Part shown: piece after piece, positions 1-9,067 of the stretch
Layout: the number at the start of each line of letters is the position of its first letter
Position numbering within the stretch: the first letter of the stretch is position 1
Assembly: GCA_000316135.1 (NCBI GenBank)
Contig: JH994100.1
Location: 42,705 to 81,913, forward strand
Reading direction: 5' to 3'
DNA from: Trachipleistophora hominis
Taxonomy: Eukaryota > Microsporidia > Pleistophoridae
Length of the DNA stretch: 39,209 bases
Notes under the pieces: generated by a model
What the model saw: only the letters and a program-made list of their open reading frames with translations
Databases searched by the model: none
What the model was told of the DNA's origin: nothing
Translations under genes and position numbers: made by a program

Positions 1-1161
1 GTGTTGGAATGGTTAATTAAAACGAAATCAAGAATGAGGAAGGGCAATTTCTATCATAGGAATACTAATTTATTCTTCCATTTTATAAATGGAATAGCGC
101 AGCTAGTTAATAATAAAATTAATCTTTGAATAAAGAAGGTTAATAATTATCAGCTGTAATAAAATGTAAAAATTGGTTATTTTATAAGATTAACGTAGAA
201 TATAATCCTAATTAATACAATCAACCGAAATATTTCTAGGTAAGAAAATAAAATTTTATTATTATGGTATTTTTATTTTGATGATATTTGAGTAGCAAAA
301 AAAATTTTGCTCTCTATTCATTAATTATAAGACACACATAAAGATCGGAGCTCTCGCTGAATAATTGTGCATTAATATCGTTCATCAAATTAATGAACGC
401 TTTTGTATGGTTTATTAACGTTTTTATTCACAAGCTTGTACCGTTTGAATTATGAATATTCAAATAAAAAGTAATGACTAACACATTAAAGTAAAACATG
501 CCTAATAATTTTTATATATCAAATGGTAAAATCCTGTAACAAAGACCAAGCCTACTCAAACAGCCGACTGCAATATCACATGAAAACAATATAGAAAATA
601 ATAAATGATGTATAACACTTCGTCTTAATAATTCGCTAATTATAGGCCGCCAGTATTATCTAATAAATTTATTATATATCAGTCCTTATAGAAGTGATAA
701 AAGAGAAGAATGTGTAGTATTGCAGATATATAATAGCATGTGGTATAATATTCTCACCGATAACAAGTCATTCGTCCAGGTATAATTTTTGCGTATCAAT
801 ATTAAAAAATCTATACACCATTTAACGAACAGCTAGATATTCTCTCTATAATTACTGGTACTTCAACAAAGACTGAGTATAAATTTGATGAGAACTGCGA
901 TAAGTAGTAAGCTCTCATTTAAAGGCAAATCTAATGTTGCCAAACCTGATATAATGATAAAGCATGAGCAGTGTAAAACGATGATATGATGAATAAAAAC
1001 TTTTTTGTCAAAAAAGTGACTATGATATTTTAAAATGACCATAGATCGTTTACAAGCGATGTTCACCAAACTAGAAAACCATAAAAACTAAAATATATTA
1101 CGAATAATCTACATTGCATTCTATACTTGAATAATTTTATATTTTAATCATACAAACCGTG
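1..1161. other. AT-rich intergenic region, left edge
   Basis: No reading frame here opens with ATG and looks like protein over a useful length. The sequence is strongly AT-rich with many poly-A and poly-T runs. The only long frame, on the minus strand near 863-1069, would need a TTG start and is hydrophobic, so it is not called. No RNA gene was recognised. Confidence 0.6.
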
Positions 1162-1626
1162 TCACCTTTTTTCTACAATCTCTTGTAGCACACCACGTAT
1201 CTTTTCAACCTCCTCTCCACATCTCGTCTTAATTCCTTCCAAGCATTTTTTGTTAAATTTACCACATCCAAAGATTCCAATCAATCTACAATTATTACGT
1301 AACACTAAGTGATATACTTGATTGGCATCACATAGCGTGACACCAACTAAAAAATATGGAATAGGAGCACCGATTTGCAAAATAGTTATTGACACGGCAT
1401 TTACAAGTTCACCAAAACATTCCTCGTTCCCTCTAAAAATATGAATCTTCACAACAACCTGGCACTTAGAGTAATTAAATAACGGCGAAAAATATTTTTC
1501 TAGATGGTGCTTGAATGCGCCGTGGTTGCATACAATCTCTAGCGATTTATCATTTTCAATGTTTTCAGCGAGTGTGGATGACACGTAGAATCGGCATGTA
1601 GGCGTATTGTGAAAGTACGTAGGCAT
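1162..1626 (-). CDS. Probable exosome ring subunit, RNase PH-like (Rrp46/Mtr3 type)
   Basis: A 154-residue protein resembling subunits of the six-member RNase PH-like ring of the RNA exosome, which channels RNA for 3'-end processing and decay. Visible features are an early strand region (about residues 25-35), a central stretch in which GELVNAVSITILQIGAPIP (about 73-91) corresponds to the family block with Asn-Ala, a run of small residues and an Ala/Gly-Ile-Pro turn, then a strand VGVTL and a C-terminal helix rich in Glu and Lys. Rrp46 is the closest match from memory; which ring position it fills is not settled. It is short (family usually 220-250 residues), mostly at the N-terminus. The open frame runs 18 nt further upstream but only from TTG; the ATG at 1624-1626 has CCCC directly before it and is preferred. 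Eukaryotic ring subunits are normally catalytically dead, and no phosphate-binding Arg-rich motif is visible. Confidence 0.55.
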   Translation of the reverse strand: MPTYFHNTPTCRFYVSSTLAENIENDKSLEIVCNHGAFKHHLEKYFSPLFNYSKCQVVVKIHIFRGNEECFGELVNAVSITILQIGAPIPYFLVGVTLCDANQVYHLVLRNNCRLIGIFGCGKFNKKCLEGIKTRCGEEVEKIRGVLQEIVEKR

Positions 1627-1627
1627 A

Positions 1628-1631
1628 GGGG
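1628..1631 (-). promoter_or_regulatory. CCC-type start-proximal motif, exosome gene
   Basis: CCCC on the coding strand, one base from the chosen ATG. It supports the short start over the upstream TTG. Confidence 0.5.
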
Positions 1632-2261
1632 CTAATAGAATCAAATGTGTTAATTCACAGCCATAATAAAAAATAATAAATAGTACGCCTTATGTTGTAT
1701 CTAGTTGCACATTAAAGATTGTACCAGCACTTTAAACTTAAAAACCTCTTCTTTTCAACCATGCTGTCACTTACTATCGCTTAAGAGGTATACATCCTTT
1801 TCAAATACTTGTAATATAATTACTTTAATTTTTTGTCAAAAAATCGCAAAGATACCAAAATTTTTACTCCAATGACAGTGCAAGATAATCAAACAAGCCT
1901 CATAACATTGACATGGTATGTTTAAATAAGCAGTAAATAAGAGAAATGTTTTTGTATCACAGATCAAGAATGTTGGTAAATCTAAAGAACAAATTATGTA
2001 AATCAAGTAGGAGTTGTGCTGGCTCTATTGGCAAATCCTTGTGACTACCAAGAGTTATAAAATATGATACGTTTAATTGGTAAATCGTTCTATTCGGCAT
2101 AGGTAAAATTGTAAAGATGCACATTTCTGTTAATACTATATCTGCTATGTGACAACCTGTACATGAAAACAGCGTTCTAAAATTATCATGGTTGCTTTTA
2201 TACAGTAAAATGGAAAGAACAGCGTATTGATACCATAAAGAATAAAAGGAGAGGATATATA

Positions 2262-2320
2262 ACACTAAATATCTCCTTCATACACACTGCCTAACCGAAC
2301 ACACTCTTCTGAGGCGTTTC
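2262..2320 (-). repeat. Dispersed 90-bp repeat, copy a
   Basis: On the minus strand this reads CAGAAGAGTGTGTT followed by TTAGG and TGTGTATGAAGGAGATA, matching the copy at 35795-35880 almost base for base over about 45 bp. Confidence 0.65.
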
Positions 2321-2489
2321 AATTAAATTCCGATTTTGTTGTTTTCGACGACAATATTTTTTTCCTTCTGGAGAACGAAGTTAAAAAGATTTTCATGACA
2401 ATTTTAATTACGATGACGTATTTTACATTTATTTTTGTATTACAACAATTGCTCTGATATTAATTTCATATAAAATGTTTTTTTAAGAA

Positions 2490-2545
2490 GCTTTTAATCA
2501 TCACATCACATTAACACTCTTCCGATCTACTGGGACTGTCCATTT
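2490..2545 (-). repeat. Dispersed 90-bp repeat, copy b (diverged)
   Basis: The minus strand reads ACAGTCCCAGTAGATCGGAA, then GAGTGT and GTGATGATTAAAAG, following the family order AGTCCCAG, GGA..AGAAGAGTGT, GTGATAATTAAA. Confidence 0.5.
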
Positions 2546-3060
2546 GCACTAATCATTATTTTTAATTCAAGGGACATATCACAGATTAACTGGTCTATTG
2601 AAATGACACTAATTATAGAATTCCTCGATGTGAAAAATGTTATATCATCAGTTTAACAGGAAATATAAAATTGTTAACGACCAATTATTCATCATTAAAA
2701 ACGTTTAAGCACTTCTAATCAGTTAAGTATGAAAGAATAAAAATTTTAGTCGGAATCTCTCTGTGATTCCTCTGAAGAACAAAAATACGAGAACACATGA
2801 TTAATACAATGATAGTAGGTACATTTGGATAATATAGTTCAAAATTTAGTAAACATTTAATTTACGTATTGTTTCACGGACTTAAACGGTGACTCTAACA
2901 TTCTTTATACAATCACTTAGGTGTTCTAGGTTATCTCCTGCAGATATATTCGTAGATTTCGTCTCAGAGGATCAAAGATAAAAAAATGCGATACGATCAG
3001 TACCAACAAACCAAAAAAGGTTGTATTATAAGGTGTGTGGGAATGAATAAGAATACGATT

Positions 3061-3138
3061 TGTTGGGCCGATACATGTTGCAACACAAGGATTGTTTATT
3101 TAAGTGATTAAATAGAGGAGATTGGCTCCGGGCCAACA
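3061..3138 (+). mobile_element. 78-bp LTR-like element, copy 1
   Basis: The unit starts TGTTGGGCCGATACATG and ends GGCTCCGGGCCAACA, so its ends form the inverted repeat TGTTGG/CCAACA typical of LTRs. It is flanked by CGATT on the left and AGATT on the right, a 5-bp target duplication with one mismatch (or an exact 4-bp GATT if one more A belongs to the element). A second copy of exactly the same length lies at 26007-26084 with five base differences. It has no coding capacity. A solo LTR normally has hundreds of bases, so a non-autonomous miniature element is equally possible. Confidence 0.6.
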
Positions 3139-3417
3139 AGATTGATTGAAAAAACAAAGGAATGAGCTATGATAAGACTTGTTTTATAAAAACGCACCAA
3201 TTAATTTACAATGAAATAGAATGTATAGATGATCATTTTAAAACGTTAAACTACGTACTTAAATGATGAATATTATCTTTTTAATTCAAGCACGTAATTT
3301 ATTATAATTAGGGAATAAAACAATGTTAGAAGAAGGTAAGGATGTGATATTTACATCATAATAAGAAAAACGGGAATAAAATGCAAAGCACAGTGATAAG
3401 AATATAATAAATTTAAA

Positions 3418-5550
3418 TTACTCAATAATCTGCACCACGTCTTCTTCCAGAACAACCATCTCCTCGTCGCAGAGCTCATCGACGGCCTCCTTGACAGATC
3501 GCTCGCTCTCTCCTGTCTCTGTTGCCAGCTCTGCCATTTTGCATCTTTTCCTTTTCTTTAAAACGTTTTGTATTCGTTTCTTCAACTCCTCCAGCATTTT
3601 TCTCTGGCCTGCACTTCTGCCCGCCATCACCAGGTCAATGTCTAATTTTCCGGTCAGGGGGTCGATGGCATACATAAGCATCGACTCTTTGATCAGTCGT
3701 ACGGCCTCTGCCACGTCCTCCTTCTCTACCACCTCACTCAGACGCACCCGTGCATGTGCCTCACTCAATCGTATAATCGCCTCAAGCTGACGCGTTGTCG
3801 CTGTGATGGTGTTGCCGTTATTAAGGCTCCGTAATTCAACATACCTGTCTTCAATCTCTTTTTCCGCCTCGCGCGATATCACCGGTATTATCGCTTTGCT
3901 CTGCGCAATGCACTCCATCAAAACATTTTTGTCGTAGGCTGAGCGCTCGTTGTACACGTCGATTATAAACCGCGCCGTTCTCTCGTCCTGTTCTTTGTCA
4001 TTTCTGTCCAAGAGAATGAAAATCAAATCAAATCTGCTCAGCAGTGTGGCAGGAAGGTTAACGTTCTCAATGATAGATTTCTTGGTGTCCCAGACACTGT
4101 TTACGGGGTTGCAGCTTGCCAGAATGCTGCACCGGCAGTTGAGCGACGTGATAATGCCCGCCTTTGCGATGCTTATGCTCTGCTGCTCCATCGCCTCGTG
4201 CAGAACACCTCGGCTGTGGTTGTTCATCTTGTCAAACTCATCTATGATGCATACGCCGTGGTCGCTCAACACGAGAGCTCCGCTCTCAAGCACAAATTGT
4301 CCGGTCTCTACGTCTCTCGTGACGGACGCGCTGAGCCCTACTGCTGAGCTGCCCTGTCCGCTCGTGTATATTCCCTTGGTGTGCTGATTTACGAACGTGA
4401 GCAGCTGTGATTTGGCCACTCCCGGGTCACCGGCCAGCAAAATATTTATACTTCCGCGTAAAGTGCAGTTAAAGTGGTTCTTACGCACGCCGCCAACCAT
4501 CATGAGCAAAATTCCCTTTTTAACGTCGTGGTGGCCGTACACGGACGGCGCTATCATCTCTGCCATTCTCTCATACCGGCGATCCGGTGTTATGGGCTCA
4601 GCTCCTCCAGAATTAACGAAATATCCGCGTGTGCCCGTGTTCTTCTTTCCTGCGCTGTTTTCTTGCTCAACGTTCTCCTTGTGCAAATCTTCATCGATCG
4701 CACTGCCCTCCTCGTTCTCCTTCTTCACTGAGAGCATCTCCACGTATCCTCTGAACACGTTTTTTACCTTCTTGGTAAACGGATTGAGAATGGGCGCAGC
4801 CTTAAGAATTCCACAGATTTCAACGCGATCGCCCGGCATAACCCTGTCAATTACGTACGATACCACGTTAAAGCACATCGGCTCCTGCTCACTCTCCATC
4901 TCCTGTATTTTAACGACCTGCTTGTCCAGATACTCTGACCGCTCGTAGCTCAGCGAATAGCTGAAGAAACTGCCACAGTCGCATGCGCCCGGCTCTTGGA
5001 TCACGTTCTTTATCTTCTCAATCACCACGCTCTTTCCACAGCTCGAGCACACGTAGCATCCCTTGATCAGCTCAGGAATTACCGTAGACACGCGCATCAC
5101 AATTCCCTTTATACGTACCACCTTGTCAATCCTTGACGGGCACAGCTTTCTCAGCGATATGGCGGGTGCATCAATGCCGATCTCAATCTCAGTCTGTCTA
5201 AAACTGGGCTCTTTCTCCAGGATGTACTCGTTCAGCCCTTTTCTCAAAATCGGGATTATCTCAGACGGATAGTTCACGCACATCTGATTTAAATCGTACA
5301 GGTCGTCGATGAACAACGAGTTTTGATCCAGGCTGATCATTGTGCGTATTCTGCTCTGATAGTGCTTATCAAGGATCTCTTTGAAGGCCTCGATCGTCTC
5401 CGATATGTTTATAGTGGTTCCCCAAATTAATTTAATTTTTTCCGGTTGGTCGGAAATTATTTCTGTGGGCAGATCGGACGGCGTATTGGGGTGCATGCTC
5501 GTCATGTCCTGTGATGCATCGAATGTAAACGCACTTGAAGGATTGTCCAT
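3418..5550 (-). CDS. MCM4: DNA replication licensing factor MCM4
   Basis: A 710-residue subunit of the MCM2-7 helicase, which is loaded at origins as a double hexamer and unwinds DNA in S phase. The N-terminal LIWGTTINI (41-49) is the block that marks MCM4 among the paralogues. A zinc-binding module has Cys165, 168 and 171 followed by Cys190 and Cys192. The AAA+ core has Walker A GDPGVAKS (374-381), Walker B CIIDEFDKM (434-442), a sensor-1 SILASCNP region near 475-482 and the arginine finger in LLSRFDLIF (503-511). The C-terminus (from about 650) is a winged-helix-like segment. It is shorter than yeast or human MCM4 (over 850) because the N-terminal tail is only about 40 residues, which leaves few phosphorylation sites for Cdc7. 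An acidic Glu/Lys/Asn-rich linker lies at 277-305. ATG at 5548-5550 is preceded by C-runs. Codons are much more GC-rich than the surrounding spacers. Confidence 0.93.
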   Translation of the reverse strand: MDNPSSAFTFDASQDMTSMHPNTPSDLPTEIISDQPEKIKLIWGTTINISETIEAFKEILDKHYQSRIRTMISLDQNSLFIDDLYDLNQMCVNYPSEIIPILRKGLNEYILEKEPSFRQTEIEIGIDAPAISLRKLCPSRIDKVVRIKGIVMRVSTVIPELIKGCYVCSSCGKSVVIEKIKNVIQEPGACDCGSFFSYSLSYERSEYLDKQVVKIQEMESEQEPMCFNVVSYVIDRVMPGDRVEICGILKAAPILNPFTKKVKNVFRGYVEMLSVKKENEEGSAIDEDLHKENVEQENSAGKKNTGTRGYFVNSGGAEPITPDRRYERMAEMIAPSVYGHHDVKKGILLMMVGGVRKNHFNCTLRGSINILLAGDPGVAKSQLLTFVNQHTKGIYTSGQGSSAVGLSASVTRDVETGQFVLESGALVLSDHGVCIIDEFDKMNNHSRGVLHEAMEQQSISIAKAGIITSLNCRCSILASCNPVNSVWDTKKSIIENVNLPATLLSRFDLIFILLDRNDKEQDERTARFIIDVYNERSAYDKNVLMECIAQSKAIIPVISREAEKEIEDRYVELRSLNNGNTITATTRQLEAIIRLSEAHARVRLSEVVEKEDVAEAVRLIKESMLMYAIDPLTGKLDIDLVMAGRSAGQRKMLEELKKRIQNVLKKRKRCKMAELATETGESERSVKEAVDELCDEEMVVLEEDVVQIIE

Positions 5551-5553
5551 GAT

Positions 5554-5562
5554 GGGGGAGGG
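5554..5562 (-). promoter_or_regulatory. CCC-type motif upstream of MCM4
   Basis: CCC and CCCCC on the coding strand within 12 bases of the MCM4 ATG. Confidence 0.5.
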
Positions 5563-5707
5563 CCGGAATTTAAAAACTTAAGAATTGAAAATACTTGGAA
5601 GAGGGCGTTACACGAGTTATAACTTGTGTGTTGATATTAGCACTGCGATTGTAGAATGTCTTTCTGCTGTTAAAAAGGTGTTGTACGAGCTGGAACGTTG
5701 GTTTTTG

Positions 5708-5780
5708 CTGTGAACTAAATGCGGTAACCATGGTTAGTCCTAGCGGATCAAAGGAGTGGTTGTGCTAAGAGGTGATAAAT
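5708..5780 (+). repeat. Dispersed 90-bp repeat, copy c
   Basis: Reads GTAACCATGGTTAGTCCTAG, then CGGATCAAAGGAGTG and GAGGTGATAAAT. It follows the order of the better preserved copy at 35795-35880 and lies between the two kinase-like stretches. Confidence 0.65.
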
Positions 5781-5966
5781 CACGGCTCGTTTATTAAGAA
5801 AATACGGAAATTTGACCGTAACATTGAGGTCTCTGCACGATGTACTTTAAGCACGAAATACGTTAAAGATAAACGAGAATTTTATATTTTAGGCGTTGTG
5901 TATAAATTTATTACGTCCGGCCTGTCCAACCGGTTAAAAAACATAAATAACATACTACGTAACTAA

Positions 5967-6253
5967 AATACACGTATTAAAGAGGTTACTCGTTAATTCA
6001 TCGCAAACACTTTCAAAAAACACTCACTAACACGTTAAGATGCACATTGCCAGGTTTAAGTTTAGCAAAATTTCTCGTAAAATTCTCATCTGACCATCAG
6101 CATGCCAAAAGCTTCTTCAAGTAACACCATGAAACGAAAATGTTAAATTTTTATTCTAAATCCAACTGCTTGAACGATAAACGCAACAAGTACAAAAAAC
6201 TCGTCGAGGGGCATATTGAAACGTGAACCGTATGACAGTTTTAATCATAGTAT
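5967..6253. other. Spacer without a recognised feature
   Basis: AT-rich. Only very short ATG frames are present (under 20 codons). Confidence 0.5.
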
Positions 6254-6388
6254 CTACGCTTCACGATCAAACCATCGATATACCTTTTTGTAGAGAGTCA
6301 TAATATAAAACCCGGAGAGTGTTATTAGCGAAATTACTCCAAAAAGCCCCAGCATTAAATAGAACGTAGCTTTATCTTTCCATTTCAT
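6254..6388 (-). CDS. Candidate small single-pass membrane protein (44 residues)
   Basis: ATG at 6386-6388 opens a 44-codon frame ending in TAG. The product starts MKWKDKATFY, has one continuous hydrophobic segment (about residues 9-32, rich in Leu, Ile, Gly and Phe) and ends in a basic and aromatic tail, YKKVYRWFDREA. Lys residues before the segment and a Lys/Arg cluster after it bracket a good membrane helix. This size and layout recall tiny ER or mitosome membrane subunits, but I cannot assign it to a family. Local GC is higher than in the flanking spacer. There is no C-run upstream, and an out-of-frame ATG sits 13 bases before the start, which lowers confidence. Confidence 0.4.
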   Translation of the reverse strand: MKWKDKATFYLMLGLFGVISLITLSGFYIMTLYKKVYRWFDREA

Positions 6389-6584
6389 TGTTTACCATGT
6401 TGTATTTGTTTTTATATTTTCAGTGTTTCATCAAGAAGTTCAATCGTGGTTACAAAAAGAGATATGCTTTGGTAATAGTTCTTTAATCCCGCGTTGCTCG
6501 ATTTATTAGCAGTATATGTTCATAAAACATTCATTTTGAGAGTATATTTAGTTATAAATGGAACTATTTTCTTTATTAAATCCA

Positions 6585-6682
6585 TTTAATTAATCATCAT
6601 AATTCCTTCAAACTACCTAAACAAATCCTTGGCACGCGATGCGCCATTACAATCGGACGACTGCTGATTCATTAAGTGATGA
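6585..6682 (-). repeat. Dispersed 90-bp repeat, copy d
   Basis: The minus strand reads ATGAATCAGCAGTCGTCCGA near its start, has GCCAAGGATTTGTTTAGGTAG in the middle (21-base match region split here by one base from the next copy) and ends GATTAATTAAAT. The closest relative is the copy at 21634-21730. Confidence 0.6.
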
Positions 6683-6687
6683 ATTTC

Positions 6688-6779
6688 TCATGTCAAAGGT
6701 GTAGAATATGGTATAATTAACAACAATCCGCCTGGAAAGTTTGTTTGATGCGTGCAGTTGTGTGAGGTGTTAATTAAAC
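6688..6779 (+). repeat. Dispersed 90-bp repeat, copy e
   Basis: Begins CATGTCAAAGGTG, has CGCCTGGAAAGTTTGTTTG in the middle and ends GTGAGGTGTTAATTAAAC. Its last 28 bases pair with copy f at 27 of 28 positions. Confidence 0.65.
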
Positions 6780-6945
6780 AGATTCCCAAGTATAAAATAA
6801 ATTAACAATAATTTTATTATTTTGCAATGTTATATTATAATGTAAATGAACGATAATAAAATGTAAACGTTTCCGTTTTAAAGGTAGAAAATTTTTTTAT
6901 TAAAAGCTTTTTTATTTGCCTTAACTACCTTTTTTTGCAAAAGTG

Positions 6946-7031
6946 GTTTAATTATCACCTCACACAACTGCACCAACCAAATCAACTCTTCTGGAGACCC
7001 GTACAACCTCAAACAACATATGAAAACGGTT
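6946..7031 (-). repeat. Dispersed 90-bp repeat, copy f
   Basis: The minus strand carries CTCCAGAAGAGTTGATTTGG, then GTGCAGTTGTGTGAGGTGAT and AATTAAAC. It is an inverted partner of copy e. Confidence 0.65.
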
Positions 7032-8497
7032 AAAAACGATGTTATTATGTTTAAATAATGGATTCATTGGGTATTTACACCGTGGTCTTTTACATATAAT
7101 GATCATATTAATACAACTCCGTAAATAATCGACTTTACACAAAATTTATTGCTTGTTTAGTATTATTATCAAGAAACATATTTTTATCTATGGTCTAATT
7201 TACATGAAAGTTGATTGATCAGATGTTTATTTGTGTTCTATAAAACATCTGGATAGTGATACTGAGAATGCCACAGCAACTATTATGATAAAACGCAATT
7301 CTTAGTAGAAAGAATATCTATAATTAATATTTCTTTATAATCAAAATTTTACGCACTTTATTATTTTTTGAACGTAACCTAAGGTAACCATTTACTTCAT
7401 GTCGAGTTAATAATCTAAATACTGCATTACTTTGGTCTCTGTCATCTTGCAAAGGAATGTAGAATGCTAATATAAGATTTATATAAAATATATTGCAAGA
7501 TTATCAATCGATATTATTTTCTTTTGTACACAGCACCTGGTAGTTTACGATGTAGAACTTCTTTGGTTTCAACGCGTTAATTAACTGGTGCAGTAATTTC
7601 TGCAAATAACATGGTCATAACCACAGCAAGGATTATAATTAACAAAAATTTGTGACCAATGTTCAAAAATGGCTGATGTTGATCAAAAAATGTTAAAAAC
7701 AAAAATGAATAGAAGCCCAAATAATTGCCATAAAATAAAGAACACCTTGGCTGATCAATTTTTAGGCTTAAAAATTAATAATTAATCAAACTAATAATTA
7801 TAATATAAAAAATATTTGTTAGTAATTTATATGACATGCAAAACACATAATAGAAAAGATACTCGCCTAAAAATGTATATATAACATCAAATACACCAAT
7901 ATGCGATGAATTGTTAATATATGTAAATGATTTACCTAAACTATTTATTTTCTATTGAAATACATTATTTAACAGATGTATTTGCAAATCTTGTGAATTT
8001 ATCAAAACAGCTATAGTAATAACGTGTGAATATTTCTAATTCTTGTAATAATAATATCAATAGCGGATGGAATTTGGTTCTATGGAAGTTTTTTGTCATA
8101 AATTACTCAAAACAATACAAAAATTTTGCATTGGTTTTATGAAAATAAAATTGTCAATTTTGATAGGTATTGTTTTACAAATTAAGATTATCTATATGAT
8201 TGTACAAACAAAATATTTTTTCGTTTAGAAAATTTAATTACTATTATTTTTGTTTTTATGACATCCAAAACACATATGCTAGCACAATATTGTGGGTTCC
8301 TTGCGCTGCTCAAATTTGGATCTATTTTATGATTATTTAATAAATAGTTTTTGTATAAACTGAATTCACATTTATATCATATTGATAAAAAATTACTAAT
8401 TAATTTACTTATTGCTTTATTCTATCGGATGAACATGTTTTTATTGTCCATCATGGTCCTAACTTCACATTCATTAGAAAAATACGTCATAAAAATC

Positions 8498-9067
8498 TTA
8501 AAATGTAGATGCTACTTGGAAAATATTTTTAAAAATATATTCTAGTTCTTCTTTATGTTTTTTCCAGGTACTCATTCGATCATTATGACCGTAGATTTTA
8601 AAAATATGACGCGATATTTTGAAATTATGCTCCATTTTTTCTCTTAGTTCCTTTTTTACTAGTTTAACTGCTGCTGTCGTCATATAATTGTAGTAATAAA
8701 TGTTAATAGTAAGCAGAACGTGTAAAATAGAATAAAAACCAGCACATTTTGTTGTAAATTTGAGATTCTCTAGAATTGACATAGTAATACTAAATTGATC
8801 ACGTAATTCTTCTTTGTACACTACTCGATCATTATCTATCAAGTCAACCATACTGTTAAACATATTTTGGGCTAATTGGCAGTTTCCTATCGTATTGTCA
8901 TTCAAACTGCTCTTACTAAGATCTGTGATGTACTCGTTGATTAATGTTTCTACTGTTGAATTGGTAAAAAAGTCTTGCTGTGGACAAAAGAGCCCGAGGG
9001 AGCGATCTGCACCAGAATTATGAGCAAAGCGCGCAAAAGACACGAAGAAAAGAAATAATACGACCAT
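8498..9067 (-). CDS. Hypothetical secreted protein
   Basis: A 189-residue protein of unknown function. The first 18 or so residues, MVVLFLFFVSFARFAHNSGA, form a short hydrophobic core followed by a small-residue cleavage zone, a plausible signal peptide. The rest is mostly helical, with Cys28, Cys63 and Cys108, a possible N-glycosylation site Asn-Ser-Thr at 36-38, and a second hydrophobic stretch (about 111-128) rich in Ile, Leu and Tyr that could be a membrane helix or a buried helix. The C-terminus is basic and rich in Lys and His. No family is recognised. It stands alone in a long AT-rich spacer, and unlike its housekeeping neighbours it has no C-run before the ATG at 9065-9067. Small fast-evolving secreted proteins of this kind are common in microsporidia; a host-directed role is only inference. 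Confidence 0.6.
   Translation of the reverse strand: MVVLFLFFVSFARFAHNSGADRSLGLFCPQQDFFTNSTVETLINEYITDLSKSSLNDNTIGNCQLAQNMFNSMVDLIDNDRVVYKEELRDQFSITMSILENLKFTTKCAGFYSILHVLLTINIYYYNYMTTAAVKLVKKELREKMEHNFKISRHIFKIYGHNDRMSTWKKHKEELEYIFKNIFQVASTF

Larger units (their letters stand above)
1627..3417. other. Intergenic region with repeat copies and a 78-bp element
   Basis: No supported gene. A 102-codon minus frame at 1957-2265 opens with GTG, has no recognisable motif and is left out. The region holds two copies of the dispersed 90-bp repeat (near 2262-2320 and 2490-2545) and the LTR-like element at 3061-3138. The rest is AT-rich without visible structure. Confidence 0.6.
5549..5966 (+). pseudogene. 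Possible decayed protein-kinase relic, divergent from MCM4
   Basis: The plus frame starting at 5549 reads ten codons from a double ATG, a stop, then a stretch with ILGRGRYTSYNLCVDIS and, slightly later, VKK (to 5716). This recalls kinase subdomains I-II: the Gly-rich loop, an aliphatic strand and a Lys. After a repeat copy (5708-5780) another frame (5772-5966) contains KFDRNIE and later KYVKDKREFYI and LSNRL, recalling subdomains IV-V. No ATG-started intact frame joins them. The match is by eye only; short open frames of this length occur by chance, so this may not be a gene remnant at all. Confidence 0.28.
6389..8497. other. Long AT-rich spacer with clustered repeats
   Basis: No gene is supported. 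The left part (6585-7031) has three copies of the dispersed repeat arranged head-to-head and tail-to-tail. From 7040 to 8497 the sequence is about three quarters A+T, with only accidental frames lacking ATG or made of hydrophobic low-complexity residues. Confidence 0.6.

Noticed and set aside
1957..2265. A 102-codon minus frame
   Set aside because: Opens only with GTG, shows no domain, and its upstream end runs into a repeat copy.
2514..2528. ACACTCTTCCGATCT looks like the end of a sequencing adapter
   Set aside because: The same positions in other copies of the dispersed repeat carry related bases (GGACCAGAAGAGTGT on the other strand), so it is genuine repeat sequence and a chance match.
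4397..4948. A long plus-strand frame opposite MCM4
   Set aside because: Antisense shadow; the minus strand carries Walker A and the zinc module of MCM4 in this stretch.
6046..6059. ATTGCCAGGTTTAA shared with 22170-22183, each just after an ATG
   Set aside because: Both frames stop within 35 codons and the similarity ends after 14 bases; too short to be more than chance or a fragment of a repeat.
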